NCBI GenBank assembly: GCA_040384665.1
Contig: JAZKIY010000050.1
Location: forward strand, 10,812 to 74,811
DNA from: PCRC01 sp040384665
GTDB taxonomy: Bacteria > Pseudomonadota > Gammaproteobacteria > Burkholderiales > Burkholderiaceae_C
DNA: 64,000 nt
Direction of reading: 5' to 3'
The notes under the pieces were generated by a model that did not search any database, was not told the origin of the DNA, and was given only the letters and a program-made list of their open reading frames with translations. Shown piece by piece: positions 60,153 through 64,000 of this stretch. How positions within the stretch are numbered: position 1 is the first letter of the stretch; every line of letters begins with the position of its first letter. Position numbers and translations under genes: made by a program.

Positions 60153-60509
60153 ATGAACCCGTCTCTTTCACGCGCCGCTGTGGCACTGGGTCTGGCACTG
60201 TGCGCCGTGGCGGCTTCCGCCCAGGCCCCTGCGCCAGCCACCCCCAGCGAGGCTTTTCAGCAGCGCCTTGACAGCCGCCAGGACAACCAGCAGCAGCGCA
60301 TCAACCAGGGTGTGGCCTCAGGGGCATTGACGCGTCCGGAGGCACGTCGCCTCGAACGCAAGCAAGTGGGTGTGGCGCGCGCCGAGGCCAGGGCCGAAGC
60401 CGATGGCAAGGTGACCCGCAAGGAAGCCGTGCGCCTGGAAGACATGCAAGACCGCGCCAGTCGGCAGATCAGGCGCCAAAAGCACGACCCATACATGCGC
60501 CAAAACTGA
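60153..60509 (+). CDS. Small secreted charged-helix protein
   Basis: A 118-residue protein with a signal peptide (AVALGLALCAVAASAQA). The mature part is Gln/Arg/Ala-rich and contains paired helices: RINQGVASGALTRPEARRLERKQ and EARAEADGKVTRKEAVRLEDMQ, an apparent duplication with the G-x-LT/VTRxEA pattern. Some annotations call such repeats EF-hand-like, but no clear calcium loop is seen. Function unknown. Confidence 0.75.
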   Translation: MNPSLSRAAVALGLALCAVAASAQAPAPATPSEAFQQRLDSRQDNQQQRINQGVASGALTRPEARRLERKQVGVARAEARAEADGKVTRKEAVRLEDMQDRASRQIRRQKHDPYMRQN

Positions 60510-60541
60510 AGCGCGCGGGCCGGCCCAAGTGACTGGTCGCC

Positions 60542-61060
60542 TCAGTCGTTGCAGGCAACGGCGCTGTTCAGCAGACTGGTCACCGCGTCAAACTTCTCGG
60601 CAGACGATTCGAGCAACAACTCCACCTGCGCGGTGCCGAGGTTCAGGATGCCCAGCGCGCTGGCGGCAGCACGGCTGAGGTCGAGGCTGCGGTTGCCGGT
60701 GAACGGGCCACGGTCATTGACGCGCACCACCACCGCCCGGCCATTGGCCGGATTGCGCACCTTGATCTGCGTGCCAAACGGCAGCGTCGGGTGGGCAGCG
60801 GTGAGTTCGTTCATGTTGAACCGCTCGCCGCTGGCGGTGCGCAGGTTGTGGAAAGCCTGGCCATACCACGACGCCAGGCCGCGCTGCCACTTCTGCCAGA
60901 CCGGTTCGGTGGTGCACGACGCAGCACCGCGCAGGGCCGAGGGGGCTCTGTCAACAGCAAACGCGGGGGAGGTGGCCATCAGGGTTGCCAGCAAAGCCGG
61001 CAGCGCCAAGGTGCGGAAACTGTCACGGGCCCAGAACGGACCGCAGTGGGTTTTGTGCAT
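60542..61060 (-). CDS. rlpA: RlpA-like septal ring lytic transglycosylase
   Basis: A 172-residue periplasmic protein with a signal peptide and a double-psi beta-barrel. The RlpA signature is present (GLASWYGQAFHNLRTASGERFN), with catalytic Asp in VRVNDRGPF and HPTLPFGTQIKV. The SPOR domain of longer RlpA is missing. It would cleave glycan strands that lack peptides. Confidence 0.88.
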   Translation of the reverse strand: MHKTHCGPFWARDSFRTLALPALLATLMATSPAFAVDRAPSALRGAASCTTEPVWQKWQRGLASWYGQAFHNLRTASGERFNMNELTAAHPTLPFGTQIKVRNPANGRAVVVRVNDRGPFTGNRSLDLSRAAASALGILNLGTAQVELLLESSAEKFDAVTSLLNSAVACND

Positions 61061-61138
61061 TGCAGCATCCTACCCCACGGATGTAACAACCCTATGGCAC
61101 GGTCGGGCTTGGGTTGTGGCACCCGTCAAAGGGCCGCT

Positions 61139-61978
61139 TTACAGGCCGAGCCGCTCGCAGATTTCCAGCGTCGCGGCGCTCTGGTTCATGGTGTAGAAGT
61201 GCAGGCCGGGCACGCCGCCGTTGCGGAGCTGGTCGCACAAATCGGTGACCACGTCGAGGCCAAAGGCCTTGATCGAGGCGGTGTCGTCGCCGTAGGCCAT
61301 CAGGCGGGTGCGGATCCAGCGCGGGATTTCGGCGCCGCTGGCATCAGAAAAACGCATCAGCTGGGTGCTGCTGGTGATGGGCATGATGCCGGGCACCACC
61401 GGCACGTCGACGCCCAGCTTGTAGGCGTCGTCGACAAAGCGGAAATAGGCGTCGCTGTTGTAGAAGTACTGGGTGATGGCGGCATTGGCGCCGGCTTTCA
61501 CCTTGGCAGCGTAGGCTTGCAAATCGGCCTCGGGCGACTTGGCCTGAGGGTGCATTTCCGGGTAAGCGGCCACTTCGATGTGGAAGCCATCGCCGGTCTC
61601 GGCGCGGATAAAAGCCACCAAATCGCTGGCGTAATGGAATTCGCCACCGGCACCATAACCGCTGGGCAAATCGCCGCGCAGGGCCACCAGCCGCTGCACA
61701 CCCATGGCCTTGAGTTGCGCGAGTTGTTCGCGCACGCTGGCCTGGGTGGCGCCAATGCACGAGAAGTGCGACGCGGCGGCCACGCCTTCGGCCAGGATGT
61801 CGCGCACGGTGTTGAAGGTGCCTTCCTGGGTGGAGCCGCCCGCGCCGTAGGTGACCGAGCAGAACTCGGGCTTCAGCGCGTACAGCCGCTGGCGCGCCGC
61901 GCGCAGCTTGTCCACCCCCTCGGGGGTTTTGGGCGGGAAGAATTCCAGGCTCAGCGGAAGGTGGGCAGACGAGGTCAT
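61139..61978 (-). CDS. metF: Methylenetetrahydrofolate reductase
   Basis: FAD enzyme making 5-methyl-THF for methionine synthesis. The 279-residue protein has LSLEFFPPKTPEG (N-terminal Glu), SVTYGAGGSTQEGT, LALRGDLPSGY-like (VALRGDLPSGYG) and PGIMPITSSTQLMRF. The ATG at 61978 is used. It overlaps tlyA by 4 bp and continues the ahcY-tlyA-metF operon of many beta-proteobacteria. Confidence 0.96.
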   Translation of the reverse strand: MTSSAHLPLSLEFFPPKTPEGVDKLRAARQRLYALKPEFCSVTYGAGGSTQEGTFNTVRDILAEGVAAASHFSCIGATQASVREQLAQLKAMGVQRLVALRGDLPSGYGAGGEFHYASDLVAFIRAETGDGFHIEVAAYPEMHPQAKSPEADLQAYAAKVKAGANAAITQYFYNSDAYFRFVDDAYKLGVDVPVVPGIMPITSSTQLMRFSDASGAEIPRWIRTRLMAYGDDTASIKAFGLDVVTDLCDQLRNGGVPGLHFYTMNQSAATLEICERLGL

Positions 61979-62979
61979 GGGGCGGTGTGGCAATGGATGA
62001 AGAACTCGCGGTTGCCGTCGCCACCGTCGATGGGCGAAGGCAGCCAGGCGAGCACCGGCAGATGGAGGGCGGCACAGGCGTCGCGCAGCCGCTGCTCCAC
62101 CACCGCGTAGAGGGCGGGGTCGCGCACGATGCCGCCCTTGCCCACCTGGCCGGGCTGCAGTTCGAACTGCGGCTTGACCAGCATCAGCAAATGGCCGCCG
62201 GGCCGCAGCAGCGGCGCCAGCGCCGGCAACACCAGCGTCAGCGAGATGAAGGACAGGTCGCCGGTGACCAGCTCGAAGGACGGGTTCACATCGGTGGCCT
62301 CACGGCCAGGCCGGCGCCGCCGCACCAGCGGCAGCTGGCCGGCCGCACGGGCACGGGCCCGTTCGGCGCGCTGGGCCTTGAAGGCCTCGACCTCGTGCTC
62401 CTTGGCGTCGCCGCTGTCGTTGTAATCGTCGTCCACCACGCCGCCATTGCGCATCCAGGCATAGGGCGCCTGCGGCAGGGTGGCGTTGTCTTCGACATCC
62501 TCGACCCGCTCGGACAGCGCTTCCTCGCAGGCCTCAACCAGCGTTTCGGCGCTCAGTGCACGGGCATTGACGCCTTCGACACAGACCACCCGGGCGTCCT
62601 GGCGCAACCGCTCGTGCAACTGGCCCTGGCCGACATCGACCCCAATGACCTGGGCCGCACCGGCCTGCAGCAGGCAGTCGGTGAAGCCACCGGTGCTCTG
62701 CCCCACGTCCAGGCAATGCCGGCCGGCCGGGTCCAGGCCCAGGCTGCGCAGCGCACCCTCGAGCTTGAGCCCGCCGCGCGACACGTAACGCGCCTCGGCC
62801 AGGTCCAGCAACTCGATCTCGGCCGCGTCCGGCACCTCGTCGCCGTTCTTTGCCACCTTTTTCCATGGCGCCACGCCCGCCGCACCGGCGCGCCACTGCA
62901 CCCCCGCGGCAATCAGCCGCTGGGCTTGCGAACGGGACGAGGCCAAGCCGCGCTCCACGAGGAGTTGATCAATGCGCAT
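61975..62979 (-). CDS. TlyA-family RNA 2'-O-methyltransferase / hemolysin-like
   Basis: A 334-residue protein with an N-terminal S4 RNA-binding domain (MRIDQLLVERGLASSRSQAQRLI), then FtsJ-like methyltransferase motifs (LDVGQSTGGFTDCLLQAGA, VKPQFELQPGQVGKGG). Between them, at about 175-235, is a charged loop (DDDYNDSGDAKEHE, RAERARARAAGQLP) that makes it longer than most TlyA proteins (about 250-270). The catalytic K-D-K-E set is not fully checked. It lies between ahcY and metF. Confidence 0.85.
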   Translation of the reverse strand: MRIDQLLVERGLASSRSQAQRLIAAGVQWRAGAAGVAPWKKVAKNGDEVPDAAEIELLDLAEARYVSRGGLKLEGALRSLGLDPAGRHCLDVGQSTGGFTDCLLQAGAAQVIGVDVGQGQLHERLRQDARVVCVEGVNARALSAETLVEACEEALSERVEDVEDNATLPQAPYAWMRNGGVVDDDYNDSGDAKEHEVEAFKAQRAERARARAAGQLPLVRRRRPGREATDVNPSFELVTGDLSFISLTLVLPALAPLLRPGGHLLMLVKPQFELQPGQVGKGGIVRDPALYAVVEQRLRDACAALHLPVLAWLPSPIDGGDGNREFFIHCHTAP

Positions 62980-63039
62980 GAATGTCCGATGGAATACAAC
63001 GCCTCAAGGCGGCGTCTGAGCGAGACTCTTTGGCCAAGG

Positions 63040-63137
63040 GCACCGCCGAACCGGCTTTGCCGGTCGGCCAGTGTCGCCCCCTGAAGGGAGAGGGCGAAGC
63101 CCGGGGGGGGCATCGCCGCAGGCGCTTCGGGGGTGGG
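63040..63137. repeat. G/C-rich intergenic repeat between tlyA and ahcY
   Basis: ACCGGCTTTGCCGGT forms a hairpin, followed by CGCCCCCTGAAGG and CCCGGGGGGGG, and GGCGCTTCGGGGG. The composition and some phrases resemble the element at 55404-55590 and similar ones in Comamonadaceae. It sits inside the apparent ahcY-tlyA operon. Confidence 0.55.
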
Positions 63138-64000
63138 TCAATATCTGTAAGTGTTGGCTTTGTAGGGGCCTGTCTTGGCCACGCCAATGTACGCCGCCTG
63201 CTCGTCCGTCAGCTCGCTCAGCACCGCGCCGACCTTCTTCAGGTGCAGCCGTGCCACCTTTTCGTCCAGGTGCTTGGGCAGCACATAGACCTGGCCCACT
63301 TCGTAGTCGGCCTGCTTGGTGAACAGCTCAATCTGCGCAATGGTCTGGTTGGCGAAGCTGGACGACATCACAAAGCTCGGGTGGCCGGTGCCGCAGCCCA
63401 GGTTCACCAGCCGGCCCTTGGCCAACAGGATGATGCGCTTGCCGTCCGGGAAAATCACGTGGTCGACCTGCGGCTTGATCTCTTCCCAGGTGCACTTTTC
63501 CAGCGCGGCAACGTCGATTTCGTTGTCGAAATGGCCGATGTTGCAGACGATGGCCTGGTCTTTCATCTTCGCCATGTGGTCATAGGTGATGACGTTCTTG
63601 TTGCCGGTGGCGGACACAAAGATGTCGCACTTGTCGGCAGCGTATTCCATGGTCACGACCTTGTAGCCTTCCATCGCGGCCTGCAGGGCGTTGATGGGGT
63701 CGATCTCGGTCACCCAGACCTGGGCGGAGAGCGCACGCAGGGCTTGGGCCGAGCCCTTGCCCACGTCGCCGTACCCAGCGACCACCGCCACCTTGCCGGC
63801 GATCATCACGTCGGTAGCGCGCTTGATGGCGTCGACCAGTGACTCGCGGCAGCCGTACAGATTGTCGAACTTGCTCTTGGTCACCGAGTCGTTCACGTTG
63901 ATGGCGCGCAGCGCCAGCGTGCCCTTGGCGCTCATTTCATTGAGGCGCAGCACGCCGGTGGTGGTTTCTTCGGTCACGCCGATGATGTTTTTCAGGCGGC
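63138..64000 (-). CDS. ahcY: S-adenosylhomocysteine hydrolase AhcY (C-terminal part, cut by window edge)
   Basis: NAD-dependent enzyme that splits S-adenosylhomocysteine to adenosine and homocysteine, recycling the methyl cycle. About 287 C-terminal residues are visible: VNDSVTKSKFDNLYGCRES (substrate site), VAGYGDVGKGSAQAL (NAD motif) and the C-terminal GPYKANTYRY, with Lys/Tyr near the end as in the family. The N-terminus is outside the window. It heads the tlyA-metF operon. Confidence 0.97.
   Translation of the reverse strand, partial: RLKNIIGVTEETTTGVLRLNEMSAKGTLALRAINVNDSVTKSKFDNLYGCRESLVDAIKRATDVMIAGKVAVVAGYGDVGKGSAQALRALSAQVWVTEIDPINALQAAMEGYKVVTMEYAADKCDIFVSATGNKNVITYDHMAKMKDQAIVCNIGHFDNEIDVAALEKCTWEEIKPQVDHVIFPDGKRIILLAKGRLVNLGCGTGHPSFVMSSSFANQTIAQIELFTKQADYEVGQVYVLPKHLDEKVARLHLKKVGAVLSELTDEQAAYIGVAKTGPYKANTYRY

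Overview
The window reads as one contiguous chromosomal segment of a high-GC betaproteobacterium of the order Burkholderiales, most likely family Comamonadaceae (Rhodoferax / Polaromonas / Acidovorax / Hydrogenophaga-like). This is inferred from the gene neighbourhoods (ftsK-lolA, rpmB-rpmG, ybeY-phoH, ahcY-tlyA-metF, T2SS genes in the order G-H-I-J-K-L-M-N-D-E-F with a divergent gspC), from the protein sequences, and from G/C-rich intergenic repeats of a kind I remember from that family. No rRNA, tRNA, prophage, insertion sequence or CRISPR array was seen. Most of the window is housekeeping DNA, densely coded on both strands with many 4-bp stop/start overlaps.

Layout: 1-8826 holds lolA (partial), ftsK, a Crp/Fnr-type regulator, trxB, rpmB-rpmG, a fatty-acid desaturase, an RsmB-type rRNA methyltransferase, a DUF1653 protein and purN. 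8928-11232 is a paired acyl-CoA dehydrogenase operon. 11236-15193 is a TetR-controlled catabolic module: a Baeyer-Villiger-type flavin monooxygenase, a short-chain dehydrogenase and an alpha/beta hydrolase, with a strong palindromic operator in front. 15276-20939 has a TPR protein, a DUF4864 protein, a carboxylesterase, queC, an SbmA/YddA-like ABC exporter and a 5'-nucleotidase. 20955-31820 is a nearly complete type II secretion system (gspC through gspN; no prepilin peptidase is present here).

32178-36404 is the most unusual part: a Tat-exported molybdenum hydroxylase large subunit, a two-cluster [2Fe-2S] subunit with an extra loop, and a 404-residue Gly/Leu-rich repetitive protein. They share one operon with its own intergenic region and two stacked terminators. 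A small cytochrome c and a secreted domain protein follow on the other strand. Codon choice here (many GGT, GCT, CGT codons) differs from the surrounding GC-rich genes. My working hypothesis is an abundant extracytoplasmic oxidation system, possibly served by the neighbouring T2SS.

37549-55403 returns to housekeeping genes: M23 peptidase, tyrS, OmpA/FecR pair, ybeY-phoH, ruvAB, a histidine phosphatase, ttcA, folB and a pteridine-reductase-like SDR, MidA-like methyltransferase, cca, a GST, an NDUFA9-like protein, slt and 5-formyl-THF cyclo-ligase. 55594-60509 holds a TfoX-N protein and an ECF sigma module with DUF3106, DUF1501 and DUF1800 genes. 60542-64000 has rlpA, metF, tlyA and the 3' part of ahcY, i.e. 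the activated-methyl cycle.

A second notable signal is a short dispersed repeat family (core AGCCTTAGTGAAAC, often followed by a GCTATCAATAC-like arm). Its copies lie at gene ends and also in frame inside coding sequences: the LolA signal peptide, the linker of the ABC exporter and a loop of the CCA enzyme.
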